Positions 1 through 11,548 of a stretch of 64,000 bases of DNA are shown piece after piece. Positions within the stretch are counted from its first letter, which is position 1; every line of letters starts with the position of its first letter. The stretch comes from Stenocarpella maydis (Eukaryota; Ascomycota; Sordariomycetes; Diaporthales; Diaporthaceae). The DNA lies in contig NQMI01000005.1 in assembly GCA_002270565.1 (NCBI GenBank), forward strand, positions 434,001 to 498,000. Direction: 5' to 3'. A program made the position numbers and the translations under genes. The notes under the pieces were generated by a model. It made no database searches. It was not told where the DNA came from and worked only from the letters and a program-made list of their open reading frames with translations.

Positions 1-87
1 ATCGCCAACTACACCAGCAGCGCTGAAGCGCATGCAGTTCCTCCCAGCACACACCTCTGACAAACCGAGCAGCGCCACCTCGTCACC

Positions 88-1032
88 ATGAGCAAGCACG
101 TCCTCGTACTCGGAGGCCACGGCAAGATCAGCCAGCTGATAACCCCGATCCTGCTAAACAAGTCGTGGACGGTCACCAGCATCATCCGCACCGAGGAGCA
201 GGTCCCCGCGATCAAGAAGCTCGGCGAGACGCTGCAGGGCAGGCTTAACGTCCTCGTCCGCAGCATCGAGGAGGTCAAGAGCGAGTCGCAGGCCAAGAGC
301 ATCCTCGACGAGGTCAAGCCCGACTATGTCTTCTGGAGTGCCGGCGCAGGAGGGCGTGGAGGCGCCGAGCGGGTATGCCCCGGAGCAATGGATGGGCAGA
401 TATATTGGACATGACGGACATTGACTGGGATTTACGCTCGTGTAGACGTTCGCCGTCGACCGCGACGCCGCCATCCACTTCATCAAGGCCTCAGCCAACA
501 CACCAAGCATCACACGCTTCCTCAACATCTCATATCTCGACTCGCGCCGGAACAAGCCCAGCTGGTGGAGCGACGATGACTGGAAGGTGAGTTAACACCC
601 CCCCCCCCCCTTTTTTTTTTCTTCTCCCTTATAACATCCATTACTAACCTCCCTCCCCCGACAGAAAAGGCCGCCGAGGAGGTCAATCACAAGATCCTCC
701 CCAACTACTACATCGCCAAGCTGGCCGCGGACGAGGCCCTGTACCGCGAGTCTGCCCGGCGCGGCGGGGACTTTGTCGGGATCAACCTGCGCCCGGGGAC
801 ACTGACGGACGAGCCAGCCGGCAACGTCGAGCTGGGCAAGACCAGGACCAGCAGGAGCAGGGTGAGCCGCGAGTCCGTGGCGCGGGTCGCCGCCGCGCTG
901 CTCGAGGCCGAGGGCGTCAAGAACAGCTGGATCGACCTGTTGGACGGCGACGAGGACATCGGCGCGGCGGTGCAGCGTGTTGTCAGGGACGGGGTGGATG
1001 CTGCCGAGGAGGACCCTGTTTATAAGCTGTGA
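88..1032 (+). CDS. NAD(P)-binding Rossmann-fold protein (atypical SDR/epimerase-like)
   Basis: Three exons are supported: 88-372, 446-586 and 670-1032. Introns open with GTATGC and GTGAGT, and all junctions are phase 0. The second acceptor is read at an AAAG (668-669) because the nearer ACAG at 661-664 would break the frame. The product is about 262 aa. It opens with a beta strand and a glycine-rich loop (VLVLGGHGKIS, residues 5-15), the dinucleotide-binding signature of NAD(P)-dependent epimerase or NmrA/YwnB-like atypical short-chain dehydrogenases. A later segment (FLNISYLDSRR) matches the strand that follows the cofactor site, and exon 3 has a YYIAKLAADEALY stretch like the SDR Tyr-x3-Lys region. 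A GINLRPGTLTDEPAG motif is also typical of this family. No signal peptide is seen, so it is probably cytosolic. Substrate is unknown. It converges with the next gene on the minus strand. Confidence 0.85.
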
Positions 1033-1409
1033 GGGGTGACTTTGAAGACGATGCTATCAAGACTTATCATGCCATGTATCGCCCCTGGGGTTGTGCAGCC
1101 ACCTTTTCAGGGACGCTAGTCTTCCATCGCTCTTCCGGACCTTGTATGGCGGCGTCCTTGATTTAGGCTGGTACTCATGCAGGGGCGAGTAGACGACACG
1201 ATAAATACATCTGCCGAAAAAAGTCCGGTGAATATCACACTGAGGATTTCCAGGATCTTTGCTGAGGTCTTGAAGTGGACAGATTATTCAGGGGTATCTC
1301 TCTTCTATTAGTCTATTTCGCTATGCTATGCTGGGTATCTGATTACATTCATTGGCTCTTCCAACCGTATGAAAAAAAAAATAGACATTAATATTAAGGC
1401 AGGAGGATA
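1033..1409. other. Convergent intergenic spacer
   Basis: About 380 bp between two genes that converge on it. It holds a short A-run (about 1372-1381) and AT-rich stretches that could serve as 3' processing signals. I see no gene here. Confidence 0.6.
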
Positions 1410-3487
1410 TTAGGCATTGAACCCCGGTGCGTGCCCCTTATGCTCGCGGCCACCTTCCCCCTGTGCCGATGTTGAAGCCTCCGGGCGCTCCTCGGCAGAC
1501 GCCAGGTTCTCAGGCATAGGGATCTCGGGCGCCTTGCCTTTCGGGCTCCCCGGCGGCGGCTGCTGGTGCAAGGCCTGCGTCATCTCCGGGCCTGGCGCGA
1601 CGCCGCCAGCAGCAGCAGCAGTAGTAGGAGTAGCCCCTTGAGTCGGTGGCACGGGGGCCGAACTGCCCGCCTCGGCGCTGGACACGGAACCGCCGGCATT
1701 CTTGGCGGCCGCCAGCCTCCTGTTCCTGCGGTGCCTCCAGAACAGGAAGCCGATGATGCCCAAGGCGAGTGCGCCGAGGCCGACCCCGAGAGTCATGCCA
1801 ACCAATGCGGGCACTGAGAGGATGTCCGATGCTAGCCCTTGCTCTTCGCCGTCAGAGTCTCCGTCGGAGCTGGTCCCGTCCGACGGGGTCGTCTCATAGC
1901 AGCTGGAGTAGACGCAGGACATCGTGGACGAGGGGGCTGCAGAACCGTACGTGGCGAAGGGGACGATGTTACTCGTCTCCGTCGCGCCGAACTTGACCGG
2001 AGCGACGGCAATCTCGTCGTTGACAAAGTCGAAAACGCTGTACGTCCGGCGGAGGATGCTGCTGCCGAGGCTGAAATCGCCTGAAGACAAGTACGAGTAG
2101 CTAGAGGAGGAGATGCTCCTGTTCTGCACGCCGAAAAGGCACACCCCCGCGTCGAGACTGGAGAAATAGGACGAGGAGTAGATTGTCAGGTCGATATCCG
2201 TCACAGGCACGATGAGATCCTGCAGAGCCACCGAGATGTTGGGCCCGTTGGAGCCCCTGCCGAGCCGGAAGCTCAAGAATGTCGACGCGTCGTCGCTGCC
2301 AGCGTTGCAGCCAATCAAGGCCATCTCCACGCCCGAGTCGTAGTAAGCTCCTGCGACCTCCCAGATTTGAGAGGCCACGCTGCCAGGAAGAATACTTAGG
2401 GCGTCCGGAGGGGAAAACGTCGCGCTGAACATGTAGTCGCTCGAGGACGAGCTGGAGGACGAGCTGCTATAGTAGCTGTCGTCATCCTCCTCGTAGGTGA
2501 TCGAGATTGGCCCTTCGCTATCCTTGGTGGTGGCGTTGATGCTCGAGATTGTCATTAGCATCTGGTAACCAGAGTAGTACGACGACACCCGCGACAGGCT
2601 TCCTTCGAACTTGGTCGTGTCGATGGCCCCAAAGAGGATATTCCCCGAGCTTGCGTCTGCGTCGTCAACCCAGATCGAGTAGGTCGTGCTATTGATGAGC
2701 CCTCCTGCCACCAAACGATCTGTGAAGGTCGACCGGGTGGTGTCATTGTAGCCGAGGCCGAGAACGCCGATGACCCTGTTCGTACTATTTACGAGACCAA
2801 GGGTGAAATTGTCAAAAGTCACATCACCCAGGGCGATCACGTCGTTGAAGTATTTCCCGTACGCCCACGACCCATCGGAGTAGGTATTGTCGAAGTCGTA
2901 GTCAGAGTAATAACTAGAGCTCGAGTCATCAACCTCCGGAGACTCTGACTTGTACGTGGACGAGGCATTCGGTGAGACTGTAGAGGAAATTAGCACTTGT
3001 AAACACAGACCGTAACATTCCTGAGGTCCCTCGGGGAGTATGACTCGGTGATCGACATTGCTCCGGGCGCACCACCAGGGACGGGATAGATCCGGGATCT
3101 TGATCTGGTGGGTCTGCCGCTGCCGTCTGAGCAGGGACATGACTTACAGCTTCCCCATACGCACAACCCAGTGCTTCCAGTGTCATCGGAGGAGGAGCCG
3201 TAGTAACTGTAGTAGGTACAATCATCCGACCTAGCATCGACGACCCAGGTGTCTGAGGATGAGGGAGAGAGAACAAGAGAGACGGGCTGGCTAGGCGATC
3301 CGACAGTTGCGTTTACAACGTAGGTCATGGCCCCCAAGAAGAAGTCCGAGTTCAATGCTCGTGGTTTCGAGCCCCCTTTGGCAACATTGTGTAGAGGGCT
3401 GCCATGCCTCGCAAAGGGAAACTGGACTACCGCACGTGTTGATTGTGTGCAGGCGCCAAGCAACGCCAAAACCAGTGATGCCTTCAT
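1410..3487 (-). CDS. Membrane-anchored aspartyl-protease-like protein lacking both catalytic Asp
   Basis: Two exons: 3487-3148 and 2977-1410, separated by a 170-nt GTAAGT...CTACAG intron. The junction is phase 1 and restores WGSFSPNASSTYK, the usual GSF-x-P-x-x-SSTY stretch of fungal pepsin/yapsin-like proteases. The product is about 635 aa. It has a signal peptide (residues 1-19), a two-lobed A1 fold, an acidic/Ser-rich insert (about 278-294), one transmembrane helix (about 504-527, followed by RHRRNRR) and a Pro/Ala-rich cytosolic tail. The start at 3487 is chosen because the in-frame ATG there begins the signal peptide. Catalytic motif 1, normally D-T-G-S-S-D-L-W-V, reads S-P-S-S-S-D-T-W-V (residues 74-82). 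Motif 2, normally D-[ST]-G-T-[TS]-L, reads S-P-P-D-A-L (about 303-308). The fold is intact but both aspartates are serine, so it is unlikely to be a protease. It may be a cell-surface binding or sensing protein, which is inference. Confidence 0.85.
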
Positions 3488-6400
3488 GGTAAACAAAGGC
3501 TGGGAAAAGAGACGCAACCGGTTGACTGGCTGAAGAGAGACTCGCGCTCAGAGAAGGAGACGTGAGGAAAGAGGACGAGGGCGTCCCCTCGAAGCCATCG
3601 TGTGTATTTGAGCAACAGGACCAATAATCACGGCAAGGCAGCAAAGGATTTTTCTTGGCCCAAAAACGACATGAGAATAACTTGCCATACCCCTCCCAAC
3701 GTCACAGCAGGATCGCAGTCCCGGGTGGCTTGGTGGTTTCCTGCCAGCGTGCAAGCCGCATCCCCTTTGTCCATACCCCTTAGGGTTGAGCCGCCAAGCA
3801 ATCGTATTTTAAGCTTGTCAGTGATTGGGTTGCGCCCCGTGTAGCGAGATGAGTAAGACCTGACAGGGCCTAGAGCAGGCAAGTTCCCGCGGCTCTGGGG
3901 CCTTGGTGGGTAGGCTTTTTGCCGCTAACGGCTGCCAGTCGGTGGGATAAAATAGGCAGCCATCTGTGCCTGGAGGACTTCGTGATGGCTTCTTCGTGTC
4001 GTTATACCGCTGCAGGAGGGCAACGGGATGACACAATGCAACGTAAACGGGACGAGTACATATACGAAGGAGTCATCGCGACCGGTATCTCCTTAGCCTC
4101 GTTCAATCCTGAGAGCCAGGCAGCCTGAAGCGCTCCGGGAATCGAGCACAGGGATGCGAGGGTTGTGAGATGCGGAGCATGGGAGCAGATGAAAAGAACA
4201 GCCCCACTGTCTGTCACTTTGCAAGACGCAAGCGTTTCAGGAATTGGCGGCTCAGTCTCTTTCCACGGCACCGGAGGGGAGGAAGCGTTCAAGGGCCAGG
4301 TCAGGTTGCGGCATTCATTCCCATCGAGGGGAGAAGGAGGTAGGAACACTTCAGGTAAGGTGTTGACTCAGCTGGTCCGTCAACCTCAAGTTGGCTGCAG
4401 ATAGCACGTGCATGCTGTGCAACGCCCCGTCATCACACCATGCCGTAAAGGGTGCTTCACAGCGTCCTAAGTTGTCTCGCGGGGCAGTATTGGGCGCGTC
4501 CCTATTGTACCTTTAGTATGGCGCAGTACGACGACACGTGGATACGGGTCTGGGCAGTGACAGCGGAAACCGGCTACGAAGACATGCATGCTTATCATGA
4601 GCATGTTCCCCAGCTGCTCGATCGCCTGTCTTACTTTGACTCCATCGTGTGTCTTGCTGTCGCCAGTCGGGCCCAGCATACACCCTCGCATGGTACGATG
4701 GCAGGCGCATAGAGTTTGCAGAGGGGTCCCATGACAATGCAAAGACGGTCCAGGGGTGTCGACGTTTCCAGGGCGTTGGCTCCTAACGAAGCTTCATATG
4801 ATGGCTCAGGCCAGACATGGTGTGCACCATAAGAGCCCTTCCGATTGGGTTCCCGAAGAAGCTGTCAGAAAACCGACGAGGCATGTCGTGCCCAAGCACC
4901 CACGGCAGGCACGGATTGACAGCGAACCAGGCATAGTCAAACACGTGCATCGGGCCCCACACACCAAAGGTTGTTCGCATTCCCTCGGGATGGACATTCA
5001 TGTGAAGGAGTGCCAACCATGTGCCGTTCTCAGGCGGTTGACTCGCAGCGGTGCGTGCTGGCACCACTGAGGAGAGACGGAGGCCGAAGTTGGCCGAGGC
5101 GCTGGGGGCTCGATGAGTCGATGACTGATGGGGATCCATCGTGTGAGCTAGTGTAGTGTAGCTCCCTCGAGTCCCACTGGTCCCATCCGCCCTGGGATGG
5201 CCTGGAGTTGGGCCACAGCAGCTTGTCAGCTTGTCAGGTCTCGTCAGGAGCTCCGACGGTGTGCAGGACAGCCCAGACAGCCCAGACAGCCCAGGCATCC
5301 GGACAGCGCGAGAGAAGCTGCTGAATACACTACTGTGTACAAGTTGTGGCTCCACTGGGCGGCTGGCTGGCTATCGGCAGGGAGAAAACAATGGCTGGGT
5401 AAAGTGGTGGGCACTGGTGTTGACTTGCCGGCGACAACCTGCTTGCGCGGCCGTGTGGGGGCGCTAAAACGCGGCTGCTCTCTGTCCGCCAAGTGGGACT
5501 GACACCATAGCGTACTAACGTAGACTCACCGTCCCGCCTGCTAATCCTGCTAGTCTTCTCTCAACACCAGACAGACGTCTTTCTGTCAGCACTTGTGAGA
5601 GGACGATTCTTACAAATCCACTCGCCAATCCGCCCAACTCTCTTCGCCATCCCCTGCCCTTCGCACCTCAGTTGATCGCCTCAACCACGCGTTCCGTTTC
5701 ATGCGGTGAAACGGCCCAAGATATTGTTAGCCAGACGACAGGGCCTCCCTCTGGCTGCCTCGGCCCAGGGGCTTGTCAAGACTGGAGCTGTTGCTTGTTG
5801 ATGAGCACCGACAGTATGACTTGGCTGCTTGTTTCTAGAACTAGCTGATGAGTTGGTATCGATCATCCAGCATCACGGGCTCAGGAATCAGGATCGTCAC
5901 TGAATGATCTGTACGTCGACCTTTTCGGTAAGCCCTCCACAAGTGCCAAGCAACTCCGCTGCTGCTGCTCCTGCTGCTGCTGCTCCTGCTGCTGCTGCTC
6001 CTGCTGCTGCTGATAGAGGTACACCTTTGCAGAGACGTAGGAGATGAACGGACTCCATGATGGGCTCGTGACCTGCTCCTCTGCTCCTCCAACTGCCAGC
6101 CGAGATCATACAACAAATAATAACCATGATAATGGCATTTCGGTATCGCATGCATAAAGGTCTCGTTCTGCGAGGCCATGCACCACTGCAGGCATGGTGC
6201 AGTAGCCTGTGCCCCCATGACCGGAGGGCTTCCGGTTCCTATTCGTGGGTGCTGCGCAGCTTGTTTCTCCACTCCCTCGCAGCCGTTCATCTCTGTGATC
6301 TCTCTCTCGCAGTCGTGTAGCCTGACAGCTCAGCAGATTCGCATACCACCCACGCCCGGTCAGCCTGCCAGTCCTGCCCTGGACTGCGACGCTAAGGTAG

Positions 6401-7218
6401 CACCTCTCACGATGCTCCGGTTGCTCCGGTGGACCAGCCTGTTTCAGGCCCAAAGACATGGCCGTTTGCCGCCAGGTCCGCCAGTCCTTGCCGTGCTGCC
6501 CGTGCTGCCCGTAGATCAGGGACATCTTCCCCGCGGTTCGCAGGTGGATACGCATCTCAGGCAATGATTCGCCATTGTTTGCTCGTACAGCTTATCCTGG
6601 GAAAAACGCGAGACAGCGAGTCCAACTCGGGCAACTCGCATTGTAACTCCTGCCCGCTATTGGGCAGAGCCGCAACCGCGCCAACTATCTGATGGATCCG
6701 GGACCCAATTTACACATGAAAGTACGCCGGACTCGCTGCACATCGCTGAGAGGAGAACAGCTCACAGCACCCCCACACACAGCCACTTGGTTCTTATCGC
6801 CCGGGACATCGCCCGATCCCTTTCAAATGTTGGGCACCCAGCGCGCCAGGCCATCCCTCCAGCCCTCCCAACTGCTGCTGTATGAGACGAATCATTCTCG
6901 AACTGCGCTAGAATAATGGAGACACCGCCATGTCGGCGTCTGCCCGCGTGACCCGGGCTGTCTAAATGAGGATCAAGCTTGAGGAACGTGGTGGATCTCG
7001 GCCTTGAACTTCGTTTCCGGGGTCTCCAGACCGCCAACACCCTGGGCCAACAGCTCAATGCTACATGTATGTAGCCCCGGCGCCAGCTGATGATTATCGT
7101 GACTGTTCTCTCTTGCTCTGTGTAGACCGAACCATCTTATATTCCATCTCCAGCCCCAGCGGCTCTTCCATTCTCAGGCACCCCATCGCCACTATTCTCA
7201 TCAACGCCCAACTAGACC
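3488..7218. other. Long intergenic region, no supported gene
   Basis: About 3.7 kb of normal base composition between divergently transcribed genes. Many short open frames exist on both strands, but none has a convincing start, exon structure or family motif. It contains a CTG/CTC-type tandem repeat (listed separately) and a short CAGCCCAGA-type repeat near 5268-5296. Unrecognised non-coding RNAs or small multi-exon genes cannot be excluded. Confidence 0.5.
5957..6013. repeat. 15-bp CTG/CTC-type tandem repeat
   Basis: Four near-perfect units of (CTG)4CTC run through this stretch. On the minus strand the same tract could encode Ala/Gly- or Ser/Arg-type runs, but the surrounding frame has no gene-like context. 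I treat it as a non-coding microsatellite. Confidence 0.85.
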
Positions 7219-8236
7219 ATGTCTGCCGCAGTCATGTCCCCAAATCCTCATCCTTTCCACAGGACCTCAACAAATACTATGGCCAACCAATCAAATCCTC
7301 TTCCTCCTCCACCGCCACCACATGCAAAAAACCCAAGGACGATTTCTGGAAATTCTGTCCGCCCTATTTTCCCAAAACCGTCTAAAGGCACAGACGATAC
7401 GCCGATTTTCCTGGTCCCAGTATACGACGAGAGGCAACAGGGCGCAGACCTCCTCATAGTCTCGCCATCAAAACTGGGCCCCCAAGATCGCTCAGAAACA
7501 CCAGCCCGGGCCCCCACGCCCCCTCCCAAACCTGCGATCCCCCGGCAATGCGAGGACTGGGATGACTTCATCTCATGGAGGAAGTCAGCGGCCCTGTGCA
7601 GGGCCTCCAGGCCGCGCCTCGCCAACTCGGCCAAGGACGACATCATGAGGGGGTTCGAGGAGTGGAAGGACTACCTCTCGCAGATGAGGATCCCCGGCAG
7701 GAGGGCGAGGCCCCTCTCCATCGTGAGCACCGCCACGGGCGGCCGCAACCTCGGCGCGAGGTCGAGCATGTGCTCAATCTCAACAGTCTCGAGCACCAGC
7801 TCGACAAAGGCGAGGTCCCTGAGGAAGACCTCGCGGTCAAGACACCTGCGGGCCTATTACTCTATGGGATCCCTCCTGAGGAATAGAAATAGATTCAGCC
7901 TGAATACTAATGGTAAGCTACCCATCACCAGACTAGATAATCCGAGGCGTTGATACTAACACCTTGTCGTCAGAACCTGTTATTAGTCCCATCGCGGACA
8001 TCCTGCGCAACTCGGCAAGTCGCCCGCAGCACGTGAAGAGGCGGCCAATCAGCCAGCGCTCTCTTCCGACAAATTGGACATACTTCTGCAGCCCTCCTCC
8101 TCACCCTCCGCCTAATAAGCCGCTCCCGGCTATACCTGCCGAGGCCATGCAAGGCCATAGGAAGACGAGGAAGAGGAATCGATCGGTCATGGAGATGAAG
8201 GAGAGAAAGAGGTTTCAGTTTCTTCTTTGGCAATGA
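7219..8236 (+). CDS. Hypothetical Pro/Ser/Arg-rich protein
   Basis: Two exons: 7219-7912 and 7974-8236. The 61-nt intron has a GTAAGC donor, a good TACTAAC-type branch site (near 7955) and a CAG acceptor; the split codon becomes Glu. The product is about 318 aa. It has a polyproline run (residues about 28-34), a short conserved-looking middle (EDWDDFISWRKSAALCR, then a FEEWKDYLSQ helix), Ser/Arg-rich segments and a basic C-terminus (HRKTRKRNRS). No signal peptide or membrane segment is present. The basic, low-complexity make-up suggests a nuclear or cytoskeletal adaptor, but no family is recognised. An alternative start is the Met at 7279. Confidence 0.72.
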
Positions 8237-8437
8237 CCTCGTCGATAGGGAGAGAGACAGGTGGAAGACGAGGTGACGATAATTTTTAATGAATCACAAC
8301 TCAGACGTCCTCTGATTGTCTGTTCTCAACCTCGAAACAAATAGCCATGCTCGACATCGTGAATACCCCTGAGAAGTAACTGTGTATAATGTCCCCTCCT
8401 TCCAGCATCGATCCCGCATTGGCTCTCAACGGTCACA

Positions 8438-9570
8438 TCACCCGATGGTATTTCTTTCACCCCCCTTGCACCCCGGATGTCGGACATCCAAGAGGTCGCG
8501 CGTCGTTCCCACAACGACCAGGCAGTCCACCGGTCCACCCAAACTGCATCTGAACACCACTCGCCCTGTGGCCCAGTTGGCCGTCCCATCCTCACACATC
8601 TTCTCTCCTGCAACCACTGCCGGCTCAGGCTTCCGGAAATGAGGCTGCTGCTCCTCATTCTCCTCATCACCCAGATCAAAGTGGACGGTTTTCTTGGCAG
8701 CCTTCTTTGACTTCTCGACGACCTGTACGGTCTCATGCTCGGCCTTGTTATCATCACCCTTGGATCCGACCAGGGTGAGTTCCGTGTGCGACTCGGCAAG
8801 TAGCTGCCACGACTTCTGGTGCATGATGGGGAGATCTGCCGGCAAGATAGGTCAGCTTGTTGTGCTCTGATAAAGATGAAACGGTTCGGTGTTCCCTCCT
8901 CGCTTTCCATCCCACCTATAAAGGGAGTCGACACAGTCTTAGCTGAGAATATATCCAGCAGCTAAGAATGTATCCACCAGCTGAGAGTATATCACATAGC
9001 TGAGAATATATCCGGCAGCTGGGGGTATGCAATAGCTGACAATGTATCCAACACTTCCTCTCAACGAAGCGTCGACACCGTCCTGGCCAGAGAGCTCTCC
9101 ATCACTACCTCGCCAGGGAGGGTCGACGCCATCTTGGTTGAAGAGGTCACCAATACTTACCACTACACCGGCGGCGACCACGGTCGTCGAGGAGTCCGGC
9201 CACGCGTCCTCTCATTGCCTCAAACTTCTTGCCTGCCCACAGGGCGGCCGCTCGAGCCCTGCGGGAGACCGGGTTGCCGTCCATCCACTTGTCGTGCGAT
9301 GGCGCCTCAGTAGTCGGCAGGATCCCCTCACGACGGGGCATGTTGCGGCGAAAGAACTCGGCTATTTTCATGTTCAGCATCCTGGGTATAATCTCTGGCG
9401 TCGTCAAGGACGGTTAGGGGCGTTTGATACTCACGATGAGCGACTCTCAGCCAGACCATCGAGATGGCTGATAGTATGAGCGAGAACGCGAGGACCATGG
9501 TCGCTATTGGCAGGATGATGGCGGCGGTGTTTACATCGGTCAGGCTCGAGGTATCGTGACTGTCAGGCAT
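8438..9570 (-). CDS. Hypothetical single-pass membrane protein
   Basis: Proposed exons: 9570-9435, 9394-9161 and 8835-8438 (about 255 aa). The donors are GTGAGT and GTAAGT, and phases match across both introns, giving one continuous frame to a stop at 8438. Intron 1 is only 40 nt, with a CCTAACC branch-like site, so its borders are the weakest part. Residues about 16-42 form a hydrophobic helix (IILPIATMVLAFSLILSAIS), so the protein is likely a type II or signal-anchored membrane protein with a long soluble tail. The tail has a basic region, then a Lys/Glu-rich stretch (VEKSKKAAKKTVHFDLGDEENEE). No known domain is recognised. Intron 2 is long (325 nt) and contains a degenerate tandem repeat. 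Its promoter would share 9571-10160 with the small gene at 10161. Confidence 0.6.
8938..9052. repeat. Degenerate ~22-bp tandem repeat inside an intron
   Basis: About five diverged units with the core GCTGAGAATATATCC, each followed by AGCAGCT or CAGCT-like bases. The array lies entirely within the second intron of the membrane-protein gene on the minus strand. Confidence 0.7.
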
Positions 9571-10160
9571 GGTGGTCCGTCTAGTGTATTTGCAAGGGCG
9601 TAATGGCAGGCAAAGTCGTCTGGCCGACAAGAGCTGAAAGCTATCGGTGCAAGTCCCAGACACCCAATCTACAAGGTTGAGCGATCCGGTCGTGTTGCTG
9701 AGTTGCTTGAGAGTGGCAACGTGCCATCAAAACCAACCGAGCGACTGAAGAAGGTAACAAGACTCCCTCCGTTCATTTGCCATCTGTGTATCTACGCCAA
9801 CTCCACGCATTTACTACACCTGCTTTGCGCTCGCCGTATTCACTGCCGTCGCTTTCACCCCACTACTTATTGTTAACAGACTTATTAACCTCGTCCGCAA
9901 AACACACAAAAACACACACTCTCTCTCTCTGTCTCTTCTCCCTTCACACATTCTCTCTGCACCGGCCGCATTCGAAGCTAAGCTTCACCACGGATGCCTG
10001 AAAGACTACACATTCACCTAAAATCAAGTCTCTTTGTGATCCCTCTAACCACTCACCTAATGCGCTAGTAGACTACTTGTATTCTTGAGTTTCTCTACTA
10101 AGCCAGAACAACAGTTGTCCTAGGTGCCCCTGGCTTATAAGCGTTTGCTACAGCAGCAAA
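9571..10160. other. Divergent intergenic/promoter region
   Basis: About 590 bp between the minus-strand membrane-protein gene and the plus-strand small gene at 10161. It includes a CA-then-CT-rich tract (about 9898-9960), a common feature of fungal promoters and 5' UTRs. I see no gene here. Confidence 0.5.
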
Positions 10161-10523
10161 ATGGCCCCCTACCAGTCCAATACTACTTCCGGACCCAGTT
10201 TCATGGCAGGAAACAAAGTCCTGGCCGGCAGAATCGAGAAGAAGAAAGATGGAGCCCAGAATCTCGAGAAAACGGTTTACGCGCTTCACGACGTCCTCGC
10301 CATCCGCCCCAGAAAGAAGTCCAGCACTGCCGCCCCCGCCGAGCCAGAGGGACAAGATATCATCATGGCCGATACCGAGGAACAAGATTCCATTGTCTCC
10401 GACCACCCGACCGCGGCCCAGACGGCCGACAGAGCGTTAGAGGAGGAGGAGGTAGATTCTCCTTTCATCCTCCCAGACGCCATTCCAAAGCCCGGTATCC
10501 GATTCCCAGGCGAGAAGAAATGA
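10161..10523 (+). CDS. Small acidic hypothetical protein
   Basis: Single exon of 120 codons. The ATG sits in a good context (caaaATGGCC) after a CT-rich leader. The protein is hydrophilic and charged: a basic N-terminal half (GRIEKKKDG, RPRKKS) followed by an acidic stretch (DRALEEEEVDSPF). No signal peptide, membrane segment or recognised domain is seen. Codon use looks like neighbouring genes, supporting a real gene. The alternative reading frame over the same span lacks these features. Confidence 0.55.
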   Translation: MAPYQSNTTSGPSFMAGNKVLAGRIEKKKDGAQNLEKTVYALHDVLAIRPRKKSSTAAPAEPEGQDIIMADTEEQDSIVSDHPTAAQTADRALEEEEVDSPFILPDAIPKPGIRFPGEKK

Positions 10524-10924
10524 TATTGGCCCATACTAGGCGGTAAATGGAAACGTGAGAATAGGGTTGGTGAGGCGCTGTACACAGACATAAGCGACAC
10601 TAAGCGCTCAATGCTGTCCTTACCCTTCTTTTGGCCTGGTCTCAAAATCCCTGGCACTGCAAACGAGTTTCGTTCATTTCTTTCCATCAGCTACCGGGGT
10701 ATCTGTCAAACGGGGTAGTATTCGGCGAAGAGATCCCGCCTACACAAGCAACAGGGGCTTTCTTTGACTCATTCACCGGTTGGCATTACCCAGGGACCTC
10801 TCCATTTCTTTCTACTTGACGCAAAATGACAAAATACTCATGATAACTTGTGTAAACTTTAGACTCCTCTCCGGAGAAGGTTACGTGCCAGACCCGCTAT
10901 GATGTTGTCAGGGCCTGCCCGCCG

Positions 10925-11000
10925 TAACTAGCTATATATAGACCAAAAGATCAAGTAATGACGGGTCTCCCCCGTCACCCGGCGGGATCCGCCTATAGCT
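10925..11000 (+). repeat. Dispersed ~80-bp repeat, copy 1
   Basis: This stretch recurs in direct orientation near 48325-48403, with an almost identical core (GACCAAAAGATCAAGTAATG, then ACGGGTCTCCCCC). In this copy the core contains a perfect 7-bp inverted repeat, TGACGGG / CCCGTCA. It may be the end of an unrecognised element. Confidence 0.65.
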
Positions 11001-11548
11001 CTATAGTTCCCTGGTAGATGTATAGCTGTCCCTCTGAGTCACAGTTGAGCCCGGACTCTTCCAACTTCTTAGCCTTATCTTCGAAGAGGGTCCAGACCTC
11101 TAGGTAAATGTTCGTGGTGTCGATACTGGTACTAATGGACAAGAGCGCCGGTTCCATAGTGCCCCTACCATTGACCCGGAACAAGTCAAACTCCCTAATC
11201 TTCCAAGTCGCATCTTCTTGCTTGCCTGGGGTTTCGTGCGTATGCATCACCCCGAGCCGCCCCTGCTAGGGCTACACTCATTGGCAGGGCGGCAGGTCCT
11301 GCTGCAAGAGCTGTCGCCACTGATAACCTGGTGTGTGCCTTGAATGTCTTCAGGTTTGTGTGCCCCACGTCGTCGGACCGGCCATCAACCACCACCTTAT
11401 GTCCTGGAAAAATAGAGCTCAGATCCTCGGCCTCTCGTGCTGTGCTCACCCCAGTCCCTGCGACTGCGCCGATGTGGAAGCTGCTAGGGTTGCTACATTG
11501 GGTTAAAGTTTTGTACGCAAATTTACACGGGTCCGAGGCTGCGCACAA
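10993..11548 (-). pseudogene. Frameshifted gene remnant, family unknown
   Basis: Two overlapping minus-strand frames (11548-11195 and 11250-10993) look like pieces of one protein. The first has SFHIGAVAGTGVSTAREAED and HTNLKTFKAHTR; the second has DATWKIREFDLFRVNGRG and YLEVWTLFEDKAKKLEESG. A shift of frame near 11250 would join them, and no convincing intron does. The upstream part also lacks a clear start. I read it as a decayed accessory gene next to the transposon block. An intron-containing live gene is less likely but possible. Confidence 0.4.

Noticed and set aside
4452..5502. Several overlapping open frames of 60-190 codons
   Set aside because: None has motifs, consistent codon use or a plausible start; they overlap on both strands as expected by chance in GC-rich DNA.
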